The translations under genes and the position numbers were made by a program. Of a DNA stretch of 21,575 nucleotides, positions 6,349 through 13,808 are shown piece by piece. The notes beneath the pieces are model-generated. The model had not been told where the DNA came from and ran no database searches. It saw nothing but the letters and a program-made list of their open reading frames with translations. Source of the stretch: a virus; IMG/VR virus record IMGVR_UViG_3300048589_001605, positions 1-21,575 of that record; one strand, given 5' to 3'. Numbering within the stretch: position 1 is the first letter of the stretch; each line of letters begins with the position of its first letter.

Positions 6349-7325
6349 GGCAAAGGCTCCGTCATGGGTTGCGCGCGCAGGTTGTCGGCGACCACCGCGC
6401 GATGTTGTCGTTGGTGGTCGAAGGCGATGACGAGGTAGCGCGGCTCCGGGTCGATGTGGTCGAAGGCATACGCGCCGCTGGCGGCGTCACTCCACGTCTC
6501 GCGCACCACGACGTAGGTGGCCTGGTCGATCAGCAGCACACGGCGGGCGAGCGGCTCATCGGCGATGACGCCCTTCACGCGATGCTTCACCGTGCCCGCG
6601 ATGCGGTGGTCGCCGTGGTAGTAGTGGTTTCGCTTGCCGACCAGCATCCGCAGCCCGCGATGGTGGTAACCGACCATCGCCGCGTTGTCGGGGACGAGGA
6701 TGCGGTGCGCAAGCGCGATGGGTAGTCGGCGATGCGCGGGAAGCGGCGCGTCCACCAGCCCGCTACCCGCATCACCGGCGACGCGATGCAGGCGCAGCGT
6801 GATGCCGTAGCCGAAGATGCAGGGGCGGAACGACGCATACCACCGCTTGAAGTCGCGCCAGACGATCTCGCCATCCACCGACAGTTGCAGCAGCCATACG
6901 CCGAGGTTGGCTTGGCGCTTGATCTCCAGCCGGATCGTGCGCCGCGCGCCGACCACGGCCCAGCCCGCCCACGCCTCGGTGATCTGGTCGTATTCGGAAC
7001 CGCCGCTCGTCCAGTAGGAATGCGCCCAATTGCTGTTGTAGACGCACAGGCGATGCCCTTCGTAGGTCGCCACGCCCGTCCAGAGCCAGAAGCCGAAGTG
7101 TGGCGGTGGCGACGCCGAAGCGACGATCTCCACGTCCATCTCGAACCAGAAGTCCGTGGTCAGCGGCGCATCCGTCAGTCGCCAAAAGTTCTGGGCGTTG
7201 CTGAACACCAGATCGACGGCCTGCTGCCCTTCATTCCACGTCGCCGTGATGCCACCACCGCCGCCGTTGCTGGCAAAGCCAGACGGAATGCCAGTAACGA
7301 AGTCCTGCTCGAATGGATAGGCCAC
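6345..7325 (-). CDS. Tail protein with lectin-like N-terminal domain
   Basis: A 326-residue protein. Residues 1-185 look like a concanavalin/LamG-type jelly roll (FWFEMDVEIVAS, FGFWLWTGV, TIRLEIKRQ, WLLQLSVDGEIVWRDF), a fold often used for glycan binding. Residues 242-320 form a second beta domain of the carboxypeptidase-regulatory type (IAGTVKHRVKGV, then RYLVIAFDHQ). It may contact the cell surface; this is inference. The start is GTG in GTGGCCTATCC, giving MAYPF; no in-frame start lies upstream because a TGA precedes it by one codon. The IS630 copy begins 9 bp upstream (from 7334) and has cut this gene from its GGAGGA site, so expression may now be poor although the coding sequence is intact. 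Confidence 0.75.
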   Translation of the reverse strand: MAYPFEQDFVTGIPSGFASNGGGGGITATWNEGQQAVDLVFSNAQNFWRLTDAPLTTDFWFEMDVEIVASASPPPHFGFWLWTGVATYEGHRLCVYNSNWAHSYWTSGGSEYDQITEAWAGWAVVGARRTIRLEIKRQANLGVWLLQLSVDGEIVWRDFKRWYASFRPCIFGYGITLRLHRVAGDAGSGLVDAPLPAHRRLPIALAHRILVPDNAAMVGYHHRGLRMLVGKRNHYYHGDHRIAGTVKHRVKGVIADEPLARRVLLIDQATYVVVRETWSDAASGAYAFDHIDPEPRYLVIAFDHQRQHRAVVADNLRAQPMTEPLP

Positions 7326-7331
7326 GGCTCA

Positions 7332-7333
7332 TA
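7332..7333. repeat. TA target duplication, left side of IS630
   Basis: The dinucleotide TA lies directly outside the left inverted repeat and matches the TA at the other end. IS630/Tc1-type elements insert at TA and duplicate it. Confidence 0.8.
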
Positions 7334-7357
7334 CCAAGTCGCGTTCAATAATTTAGA
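7334..7357 (+). repeat. Left terminal inverted repeat of IS630 element
   Basis: Begins CCAAGTCGCGTTCAAT; the mate, read from the other end, begins CTAACTCGCGTTCAAT. Twenty of 24 positions agree. Confidence 0.85.
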
Positions 7358-7392
7358 TATCATGTCATTCCATGGACTTTCAGGAGCCGTGG

Positions 7393-7917
7393 ATGAAGAG
7401 TCTGATCGTAGGCGACAAGGCCACCGTGGAGCGCTTGGCCGAGAGACTGAAGAAGGCCACCAGCCACGCGCAGTACCAGCGCATCCAATGCGTGCTGATC
7501 CGTGCCACGCTGGGTAGCTCGGCAGCCGAGATTGCCCAGCTGCTGGGCTGGTCCACTGCCACGGTGCATGTGATGCACTCGCGCTGGGCCAAGGAAGGCG
7601 AAGCGATCTTCGAGGTAGGCCGCCGCGGTGGTCGACGCCACCAGTACCTCACGCTGGCGCAGGAGACTGACCTGCTGGAGCCTTTTGTCGAGCGCGCCGA
7701 GGCTGGCGGGATGCTCTCGGTGGCCGAGATCCAGCAGGCCTACCGGGAGCGCACTGGCAAGGAGGTAGCGCCTTCGACGGTGTATCGGCTGCTGGAGCGC
7801 CACGGCTGGCGCAAGCTTGTACCCCGTCCCCGGCACCCGAAAGCGGACGTCGCGGCGCAGGCCGCCTTTAAAAAAACTTCGCCGCGCGGTACGCCAAGAG
7901 GTCTCGCGCCAGGCTGA
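7393..7917 (+). CDS. IS630 transposase, N-terminal part (frame 1)
   Basis: The 174-residue upstream frame carries the DNA-binding half: helix-turn-helix segments around SSAAEIAQLLGWSTATVHVMHSRW and a winged-helix-like region with SVAEIQQAYRERTGKEVAPSTVYRLLERHGWRK. I chose the ATG at 7393 because CAGGAG lies 6 nt upstream; an ATG seven codons earlier is possible. Beyond the A7 tract at 7870-7876 the frame runs into non-homologous sequence and stops at 7917, so on its own it lacks the catalytic domain. It may act as an inhibitor or simply be the unshifted product. Confidence 0.85.
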   Translation: MKSLIVGDKATVERLAERLKKATSHAQYQRIQCVLIRATLGSSAAEIAQLLGWSTATVHVMHSRWAKEGEAIFEVGRRGGRRHQYLTLAQETDLLEPFVERAEAGGMLSVAEIQQAYRERTGKEVAPSTVYRLLERHGWRKLVPRPRHPKADVAAQAAFKKTSPRGTPRGLAPG

Positions 7918-8458
7918 GCGGGGCCGCTGCGTGCGGCTGATGTTCCAGGACGAGGGCCGCTTCGGGCTGCTCGGCATGCCGCGGCGCTGCTGGGCGCCGC
8001 GGCCCATGCGTCCCGTGGTGGGCGCGAGACTGCAGCGCAAGTATCTCTATGCGTTCAGCGCCGTCAGCCCGCACGACGGCGTTCTCGACAGCCTCGTGCT
8101 GCCCTGGGTCAACGCCCAGACCATGTCGCTGTTCCTGGCCGAGGTCGCCCGGCGTCACGCCGACGAGTTCGTCTTCATGGTGATGGACCAAGCCGGCTGG
8201 CACATCGCTGGCGCACTCGTTGTGCCGCCGAACATGCGGCTGATGTTCCTGCCGCCGTACAGCCCCGAGCTCAACCCGGCTGAGCATCTGTGGCAAGCGC
8301 TACGCGAGGACTGCTTCGCCAACCATGTGTTCTGCGACCTCGACGCTGTCGAGATCGCACTCACCCATGGCATCGCAGATCTCGAAGCCGATCCAGCAAG
8401 AACCCAATCGATGACCGGATTCGAGTGGATAACTTCTATATCATTGAACGCGAGTTAG
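7817..8458 (+). CDS. IS630 transposase, catalytic DDE part (frame 2)
   Basis: This frame continues the transposase after the A7 tract; the part homologous to the family begins about 7877 with LRRAVRQEVSRQ. It contains the DDE catalytic residues in the expected order: D in LMFQDEGRFG, D in FMVMDQAGWH, and E in NPAEHLW. The open frame begins before the shift point but its first 20 or so codons are not family-like. Dropping one A from the tract gives a single protein of about 354 residues, the usual length for IS630. The product would be made by slippage on the A tract, or the copy may be frameshifted and dead. Confidence 0.85.
   Translation: MYPVPGTRKRTSRRRPPLKKLRRAVRQEVSRQAERGRCVRLMFQDEGRFGLLGMPRRCWAPRPMRPVVGARLQRKYLYAFSAVSPHDGVLDSLVLPWVNAQTMSLFLAEVARRHADEFVFMVMDQAGWHIAGALVVPPNMRLMFLPPYSPELNPAEHLWQALREDCFANHVFCDLDAVEIALTHGIADLEADPARTQSMTGFEWITSISLNAS
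7870..7876 (+). other. A7 tract at the transposase frame shift
   Basis: Seven A residues follow TTT. In frame 1 the codons are TTT AAA AAA ACT; with six A the frame passes into the DDE-containing frame 2. The tract is a plausible site for transcriptional slippage or ribosomal frameshifting, or the place of a one-base indel. Confidence 0.6.
8435..8458 (-). repeat. Right terminal inverted repeat of IS630 element
   Basis: Mate of the left repeat; its last three bases are the transposase TAG stop codon. Confidence 0.85.
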
Positions 8459-8460
8459 TA
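8459..8460. repeat. TA target duplication, right side of IS630
   Basis: TA directly outside the right inverted repeat, matching the left-side copy. Confidence 0.8.
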
Positions 8461-8464
8461 TCAC

Positions 8465-8470
8465 TCCTCC
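8465..8470 (-). promoter_or_regulatory. Stranded Shine-Dalgarno GGAGGA
   Basis: GGAGGA on the minus strand lies 3 nt after the stop of the 423-residue tail gene. Before the IS630 insertion it would have stood 12 nt ahead of the GTG of the lectin-like tail gene, now more than 1.1 kb away. No start codon inside the IS makes clear use of it. Confidence 0.65.
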
Positions 8471-8473
8471 GAA

Positions 8474-9745
8474 TCAGGGCCTCCACGGCCCGGTGAGGTC
8501 GAACATGAAGCCGCTGGTGTTGCCTTCGCTGCCGTAGTCCATCGTGACGTAGAGGAACTTGCGATCCTCGTAACCGATGACGTTGTCGATCATCGTCAGA
8601 TGGCCGTAGGGCTGGTTCTGATGCACCCAGAACATCCCCGGCAGCGTACCGCGCAGATGGCCACCACTGGATTCGCGCAGGTAGATCGGATGCAGGATCA
8701 GGCCGTAGTCCGGGCCGTTCGGGAATGGAATGGCACCGGAACGCCCGGACACGTTCTGGTTGTTGCCGTCGTTGAGCGAGAACATCCCGAGGCGCACGTT
8801 GCCGCCGATCTGCGTGTGGTCGCGCAGGCAAATCTTGCCGGTGGTGTCCTGCGAGTAGGCCGAATAGGCGTATTGCGAGGGATAGCTGAAATAGTTGCCA
8901 CTGCCGGTGAGGCTGTAGTTCTCGGTGGCGATCAGGTAGGACGCGAAGTTGTCGCCGGGTTTGTAGCTGTCGAAGTCGGTGAAGGCGTGCAGCACGCGCT
9001 TGTCGCCGCCAAGGCCAGAGGAATTGGCGAGGAAGAATCCCCGGTCATCACCGACCAGCACCCAACTGCGCGCGCCTGCGCCGCTGTCGCCGTTGTTTTC
9101 GTAGGCGGTCGAGCGCGCGTAGTACCACTTGAACCATCCGGAGTACATCGATGTGCCGCTGCCAGTCGGCACCTCGTTGCGCGTCGGCGCACCCGGCGTG
9201 TACGGCGCTTGCGCCCCGACGAAGGTGTCGATATCGGCCATGCCCTCGGCGATGGTCACGCGCCCGAACTTGGCCCACGTCGAGGTGTAGCCTTCGGGCA
9301 GGCTGTCATCCACGCGGAAGCAGTGCCGGTTCGACAGCGGGTTCGGGCTGCGATAGACGCGCTTGTTGGTGCCGATGAACACGATCTCGAAACCCAGCGG
9401 CGCGATCTTCATCGTGATGCTGGTCTGCGTGGTCGCGGGTGATGCCGGTTCGCCTGCGATGCGGAAGCTCACCGTGGTCGAGGTGACGGAAACGACTGTG
9501 AACTCCCCGTTGTAGGTCGGCTGGTCGCAGCCCTCCACCAAGACCACCTGATCGACCACGAAGCCGTGGCCGGTGCCGATGGTCGCGGTGACGATGTCGC
9601 CCACTCGCGCGAGCGCCGTCACCGTCTTGAGATTGAAGCCGGTGACGAGGCAGGCATCGAGCAGCGCGGTCAGGCTGCCCCAGTTGTTGGTCAGCACCGG
9701 TGCGCCCGCGAAGGCGTTGTGCATCCACTTGACCTTGTTGCTCAT
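8474..9745 (-). CDS. Tail protein of unknown function, fibre or tip component
   Basis: A 423-residue protein. Residues about 47-112 form a small beta domain of the kind common in tail proteins (DIVTATIGTGHGFVVDQVVLVEG, then YNGEFTVVSVTSTTVSFRI). The rest is rich in Gly, Ser, Asn and aromatic residues without a recognised domain, and includes WFKWYYARSTAYENNGDSGAG and MFWVHQNQPYGHLTMID. It has no signal peptide or membrane segment. The ATG overlaps the stop of the 1206-residue tail gene as ATGA; the open frame before that ATG only shadows the neighbour. Position after the modular tail protein suggests a tail-tip or fibre part. The IS630 element lies 15 bp after its stop. Confidence 0.75.
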   Translation of the reverse strand: MSNKVKWMHNAFAGAPVLTNNWGSLTALLDACLVTGFNLKTVTALARVGDIVTATIGTGHGFVVDQVVLVEGCDQPTYNGEFTVVSVTSTTVSFRIAGEPASPATTQTSITMKIAPLGFEIVFIGTNKRVYRSPNPLSNRHCFRVDDSLPEGYTSTWAKFGRVTIAEGMADIDTFVGAQAPYTPGAPTRNEVPTGSGTSMYSGWFKWYYARSTAYENNGDSGAGARSWVLVGDDRGFFLANSSGLGGDKRVLHAFTDFDSYKPGDNFASYLIATENYSLTGSGNYFSYPSQYAYSAYSQDTTGKICLRDHTQIGGNVRLGMFSLNDGNNQNVSGRSGAIPFPNGPDYGLILHPIYLRESSGGHLRGTLPGMFWVHQNQPYGHLTMIDNVIGYEDRKFLYVTMDYGSEGNTSGFMFDLTGPWRP

Positions 9746-12700
9746 GGCGTTTCCTCCGCAGGACGATCCACATCGCCGCGCACCAGCAAGGTGAAAGAAT
9801 CGTTGGTGACGGTTTCCGGCCCCTGCTGAATCGTGCGCACCACCCATACCGGGAACAGCGCGCCGGTAGTGTTGAAGCGCAGCACATTGCCGGTCGCCCA
9901 GCCCGAGCCCCAGCCGATGGCGGCCAGCGTGAAGTACGGTTTGCCGGTGGCCGGGTTGATCGGCGCGATGTTGCTGCCCGTGGTGCCGGTGGCGATCACG
10001 CCGACGTGTTCGCCGATGACGTTGAACGAGGTCGCGTTGGTGAACTGGATCGCCCAGCGTTCGGTGATCGCGCCCGCGTTGGTGACGACGATGGGAGCCA
10101 GCACGTCGTTGTAGGTGGCGGTCGCCGCAGAGCCGCTGATGGCATCGAGGAAGGTGCCGTTCCACGTGGCCTGATCGAACAGGTTGGAGACGTAGGCACG
10201 CAGGTCGCCCGACACCAGCGCCGAGGAGACGTGCGCGCCGACCGGGTAGTCGTGGGTGATCTGGCGAGTGAAGGCGAGTCGCCCGGAGATCTGCACGTCC
10301 GACACCTGCGCCATGTCCTCGATGCGATGCTCCACCGTGATCGGCTGCACCCAGCCGGTGACCACACCGAAGTTCACGGTTCCGGCTTCGAGGTCTGCCG
10401 TGTAATCGGCGGTGACGACTGCGCCGTTGCCGTCGAGCACGCGCACGCGCGACAGGCGTTCGCGCCCGCAGTCCACGACCTGCCCGCTGGTGGCGACGAG
10501 CGGCCCGACCGTGGCGGTGTGGCCGATCACCGCGAAATCGCCCGCGCGGAAGATCGGCACGCGGCCATCCTGCGGCAAACGCACCGGATCGAGGCCGATG
10601 ATGTCGGCGTCCAGCGGCAGGTAGGAATACGCGACCGCGTTGTACTTGATGGTGTCGGCGAACACCGGCACCGGCTTGAAGATTTTGGGAACGCCGTCGA
10701 TGGTGACGACCGCATCCGGGTCGTACCAGATCTGCCCCTCGTTCCCGGCGGCGACGACCCACGCGCCGAAGCGCACCCGCACCACGCCGGTTTCGTAGTC
10801 GATGGTGCCGAGCACGTCGGTGCCGGTGATGTCGCCGTTGTTGTTGGCACTGACGTTGATCGTGCCGCCGGTCAGGCGCGTGGCCAGCAGTTGCAGACTC
10901 GATGGCCGCACCGGCGAGGCCGGAACGCGGAAGGTCACCTCATCGACCGGCGTGCCGTCCAGCGTGGTCAGCAGCGAGCGCAGCGCCACCGCGTTCGCGG
11001 CGGCGGGCACCCACGCCGTGATGCTGACTGCGCCGTTGGCGTAGTTGATGCCGCCCGCCAGCGTCGCCGCACCCGTCACCGGATTCAGGTCGTAATACAG
11101 GCTGCCCAGCCGGTCGAAGTAGGTCTTTCCGCCCAGCGTGAAACTGATGCTGCCCGGCACGATGTTCTCGGCGAAGCTGGGCGTCAGATCGATGACCAGA
11201 GCGCCTGCGGTGAAGCCCTCATTGACCGCGTTGGAGGTGCCCGCCGCCCGAAAGCGCACCTTGGCCCAGCCGGATTCGTCGATGGGCATCGATGCGCCCG
11301 CCGTGATGTATTCCCAATGCGAGAACAGGTTGCGGTACACCGGCACCAGCGCGTTGCTGGCGTTGCGTGTCCAGCCGATGCGGGTGACGCTGTAGCGCGC
11401 CACCGGAATGCGCACCGTGGTGTCCGGGCCGAAATGAACGACGCCGGTCGAATAGTTCACCGTGCCGAACGCCGTGCCCTGCGGGTCGCGCAACACGCCG
11501 AGGCCATCGTCCTTGACGATCTTGATCGGATCGATCTGGCGGATCAGTTGCAACTCGGCGGGCGTGGTCGAGATGTACTCGTAGAGGTCGATCAGCAGGT
11601 TCCACTCCAGCTCGACCGTGCCGGGGATCAGGCCATCGAAATCGACCTCCACGTCGATGCTGCCGTCGCCATTGCGCAGCGGCGCGTGGAATTCTTCCTC
11701 GTTGGGCGGCCCCCAGGTGTAGGCGACGCTGTAGGTCTGGCCGCCCGCAGGCAGCACGGCAGGCGTGATCTGGATCAGGCCGGTCTGGTAGTTGATGCTG
11801 CCGCTGGCGTGGCCGCTGATCGCGCCCTTGCCGTCATCGGTGGCGGTGCGGGCGGTGCCGTCGTTCCAGGTGATCGTCACCAACCCTGGCGTCACGCCCG
11901 CATTCGAGAGCTGGAGTGCCACCGCTGGCGGCGCAATGCTGCCGCCGGATCGATTGAAGTAGTTGGCCTTGCCGCCCCACGCATAGACGATCTCGCTGCC
12001 CACGTCCGGCAGCGCGCCCACGGTGACGGCCACCGTGCCGGTGGTGTAGCTGACCGTGCCGACGCCGTACTCGGGGCTGGCACCCTTGAGCACGCCCGCG
12101 CCGTTGTCGCGCAGGTCGTACCACTTGCCCTGTGCGCGGTAGCTCACCTGCACCGTGCCCGGAGATGGGCTGGGCACGATGGTCAGAATGTAGTTGTACG
12201 AGCGGTTTTCGATATCCACCCGCACGCCCGCCGTGTCGGCCACGCGGATCGGCGCGGCGGCAGGCCGGAAGGTGATGGTCTTGCTGCCCGAGTAGGTCGG
12301 CGCGCTGGATGCCAGCGCGATCTGGCCGCGCCCGTAGTTGATGGTGCCGACCACGGTCGCGCCCGACATCAGGTCGCCGCCGTTGTCGACGAGCGTCGCG
12401 CCGCTGACGGTGATCGACAGCGTCCCGGGCTGGATGGCGTTGCCGACCGAGAGCACGGTCGATGCATTGAACGCCAACGAGGTGGTGTAGGACACCGTGC
12501 CGTTGTCGGATTCGATCAGGGTTTCGGAGGTGCCGCCTGCGGTGAGATCGAGCAGCGGCGTTTCCGTCTGCGCCGAGGGCACCAGCTGTGTGAACACGCT
12601 GGTGACGCTGGCGGCCACATCGCCGATGGCGACCGGCTGGGTGGTCTTGACCACGCCGCAATATTTGGCGGCGTCGGCCACCACGGTATCGCGGGTCTTG

Positions 12701-13362
12701 GTCTTGCCGTTGGCCATCGTGAACAGGCGATCCGGCGGCGAACCCGCGAAGTCGTAGCGCAGCGCATCCGACAGATCGCAGGTGACGACCACCGCCTGAT
12801 AGTCCTGGATGCCGCTGCCGGAGCCAAAGCTGAAGGTGCGCGTCTCCGACTCGATGCGGGTGATGCGGATGTACTGCGAATACTCGTTGCCCAGCCCCTC
12901 GTTCATCACGAGGAACAGGGTCTTGCCGATGGTCGGCAGTTCGGCATCCACGCGCTGGAACAACTGGATGCTGCGCTGGCCCGCGATGTGGTTCTCCAGC
13001 AGGAAGCCGTTCCACATCGACCCCTTGTTGAGGTAGGCCTCGATGCGGTCGCGCGCGTTGGTGCGGCGGTCGAACACCTCCTCCGTGGAAAAGATGGTGA
13101 CGGCCACGCGCGGATCGGCGGGCGGGTCGGACACCACCACGTTGCCGCCGAGATAGGTGTCGGTGGTGTCGGTCTGGATGCTGGCGAAGACCTTGCGCAG
13201 GTTGACGCGGCCGCCCGCGCGATCCAGCTCCGAGATGTCGTTGAACAGCGAGTTGCTCGCGCCGTCCACGATGACGTTGGCGGTGGGCGCGCCGCCACCT
13301 TCGGCGACGTCGTCCATCACCTGACTGGCGACCAGCTTCACGTCGCCTGCAAGAATGGGCAT
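9742..13362 (-). CDS. Large modular phage tail protein
   Basis: A 1206-residue structural protein. Residues 1-270 form a distinct N-terminal region (AGDVKLVASQVMDDVAEGGGAPT at the start). Residues 312-863 hold six related beta-rich modules, each opening near PGxV and closing with a G[ST]IxYxTGxVxI-type block; less alike copies may lie at 288-299 and 992-1005. The C-terminal part (about 1010-1206) is unique. It starts with ATG preceded by GGAG 6 nt upstream, 16 bp after the 135-residue gene. In siphophages a very large protein after the tape measure usually forms the distal tail or central tip, so that is the likely site; binding function is not shown by the sequence. Confidence 0.8.
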   Translation of the reverse strand: MPILAGDVKLVASQVMDDVAEGGGAPTANVIVDGASNSLFNDISELDRAGGRVNLRKVFASIQTDTTDTYLGGNVVVSDPPADPRVAVTIFSTEEVFDRRTNARDRIEAYLNKGSMWNGFLLENHIAGQRSIQLFQRVDAELPTIGKTLFLVMNEGLGNEYSQYIRITRIESETRTFSFGSGSGIQDYQAVVVTCDLSDALRYDFAGSPPDRLFTMANGKTKTRDTVVADAAKYCGVVKTTQPVAIGDVAASVTSVFTQLVPSAQTETPLLDLTAGGTSETLIESDNGTVSYTTSLAFNASTVLSVGNAIQPGTLSITVSGATLVDNGGDLMSGATVVGTINYGRGQIALASSAPTYSGSKTITFRPAAAPIRVADTAGVRVDIENRSYNYILTIVPSPSPGTVQVSYRAQGKWYDLRDNGAGVLKGASPEYGVGTVSYTTGTVAVTVGALPDVGSEIVYAWGGKANYFNRSGGSIAPPAVALQLSNAGVTPGLVTITWNDGTARTATDDGKGAISGHASGSINYQTGLIQITPAVLPAGGQTYSVAYTWGPPNEEEFHAPLRNGDGSIDVEVDFDGLIPGTVELEWNLLIDLYEYISTTPAELQLIRQIDPIKIVKDDGLGVLRDPQGTAFGTVNYSTGVVHFGPDTTVRIPVARYSVTRIGWTRNASNALVPVYRNLFSHWEYITAGASMPIDESGWAKVRFRAAGTSNAVNEGFTAGALVIDLTPSFAENIVPGSISFTLGGKTYFDRLGSLYYDLNPVTGAATLAGGINYANGAVSITAWVPAAANAVALRSLLTTLDGTPVDEVTFRVPASPVRPSSLQLLATRLTGGTINVSANNNGDITGTDVLGTIDYETGVVRVRFGAWVVAAGNEGQIWYDPDAVVTIDGVPKIFKPVPVFADTIKYNAVAYSYLPLDADIIGLDPVRLPQDGRVPIFRAGDFAVIGHTATVGPLVATSGQVVDCGRERLSRVRVLDGNGAVVTADYTADLEAGTVNFGVVTGWVQPITVEHRIEDMAQVSDVQISGRLAFTRQITHDYPVGAHVSSALVSGDLRAYVSNLFDQATWNGTFLDAISGSAATATYNDVLAPIVVTNAGAITERWAIQFTNATSFNVIGEHVGVIATGTTGSNIAPINPATGKPYFTLAAIGWGSGWATGNVLRFNTTGALFPVWVVRTIQQGPETVTNDSFTLLVRGDVDRPAEETP
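10774..12429 (-). repeat. Six-module protein repeat within the large tail protein
   Basis: The closing block of each module is at residues 339-350, 435-446, 521-532, 633-644, 770-781 and 852-863 (for example GTINYGRGQIAL, GTVSYTTGTVAV, GSINYQTGLIQI, GTVNYSTGVVHF). Modules open near residues 312, 401, 492, 580, 736 and 820. Most have a DxGxGxL-like turn before the closing block. Module length varies, so this is domain duplication and not a simple tandem DNA repeat. Confidence 0.75.
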
Positions 13363-13378
13363 GAAATTCTCCGGTGGA

Positions 13379-13786
13379 TCAGATCTGCATCAGCCGCAGG
13401 CTGAGGCGGTAGAAATCGGTGTCGGACTGGGCCGGGAAGCCCAGCACGGGTTCGGCCTCGATGGCGGTGTCGGTATGGCGGAACGCCACCGTGAACGCGC
13501 GCGCATCGGACAACGCGAGTTCGAAGCGGCCACTGCTGGCCGAAAACGGCGCGGCGGCCCAGTTGTGCAAGGTCGCCACGGTCGCGCGCGTCACCCACGC
13601 CATGTCCGAGGGGCCGACCAGCGTGATCGGGCGGCCCGCCTGCTTTGTTGCCGACTGCACCAGCAGCGCGCCGGTGAGCAGGTAGGACACAGCGGTGACG
13701 GCGGGCGACCACGCGTGTTCGTCCGCCCACAGCAAGTCGTCCGGCAATGGCAGAGCCACCCCGGTGGCGAGGTTCTTCAGTTGCAT
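13379..13786 (-). CDS. Small tail-region protein of unknown function
   Basis: A 135-residue protein; I do not recognise a named family. The N-terminus (MQLKNLATGVALPLPDDLLWADEHAW) is followed by beta-type segments and a C-terminal DTDFYRLSLRLMQI. It lies between the tape measure and the large modular protein, where distal-tail proteins of many siphophages are encoded, so a small distal-tail adaptor is possible. I chose the ATG at 13786; the open frame upstream shadows the end of the tape measure gene. Confidence 0.7.
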   Translation of the reverse strand: MQLKNLATGVALPLPDDLLWADEHAWSPAVTAVSYLLTGALLVQSATKQAGRPITLVGPSDMAWVTRATVATLHNWAAAPFSASSGRFELALSDARAFTVAFRHTDTAIEAEPVLGFPAQSDTDFYRLSLRLMQI

Positions 13787-13808
13787 CGATGGAGTTCCGG
13801 AAAGGTCG

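Larger units (their letters stand above)
7334..8458 (+). mobile_element. IS630-family insertion sequence, complete, 1125 bp
   Basis: The element is bounded by imperfect inverted repeats (20 of the terminal 24 bp match) and flanked by TA on both sides. It carries one transposase gene split over two frames at a poly-A tract, read opposite to the phage operon. The ends are intact and the right repeat overlaps the transposase stop codon, as is common for compact elements. Removing the element and one TA rejoins the phage operon, placing a GGAGGA ribosome site 12 nt before the GTG of the lectin-like tail gene. The insertion is therefore intergenic but likely harmful to expression. I cannot name the closest known element. 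Confidence 0.92.

Noticed and set aside
7325-7333. An alternative ATG for the lectin-like gene created when the IS is removed, 5 nt after GGAGGA
   Set aside because: It is well spaced, but its frame does not lead into the MAYPF protein, so GTG 7325 is kept as the start.
6345-8473. IS630 insertion disrupting a coding sequence
   Set aside because: Both flanking phage genes are complete: the left one starts at GTG 7325 and the right one stops at 8474. The damage is to the leader and not to a frame.
10006-13404. Very long plus-strand frame (1132 codons) opposite the modular tail protein
   Set aside because: It mirrors the tail gene in a GC-rich region, its product is rich in His, Arg and Gly without domains, and the minus-strand protein has clear repeats and operon context.
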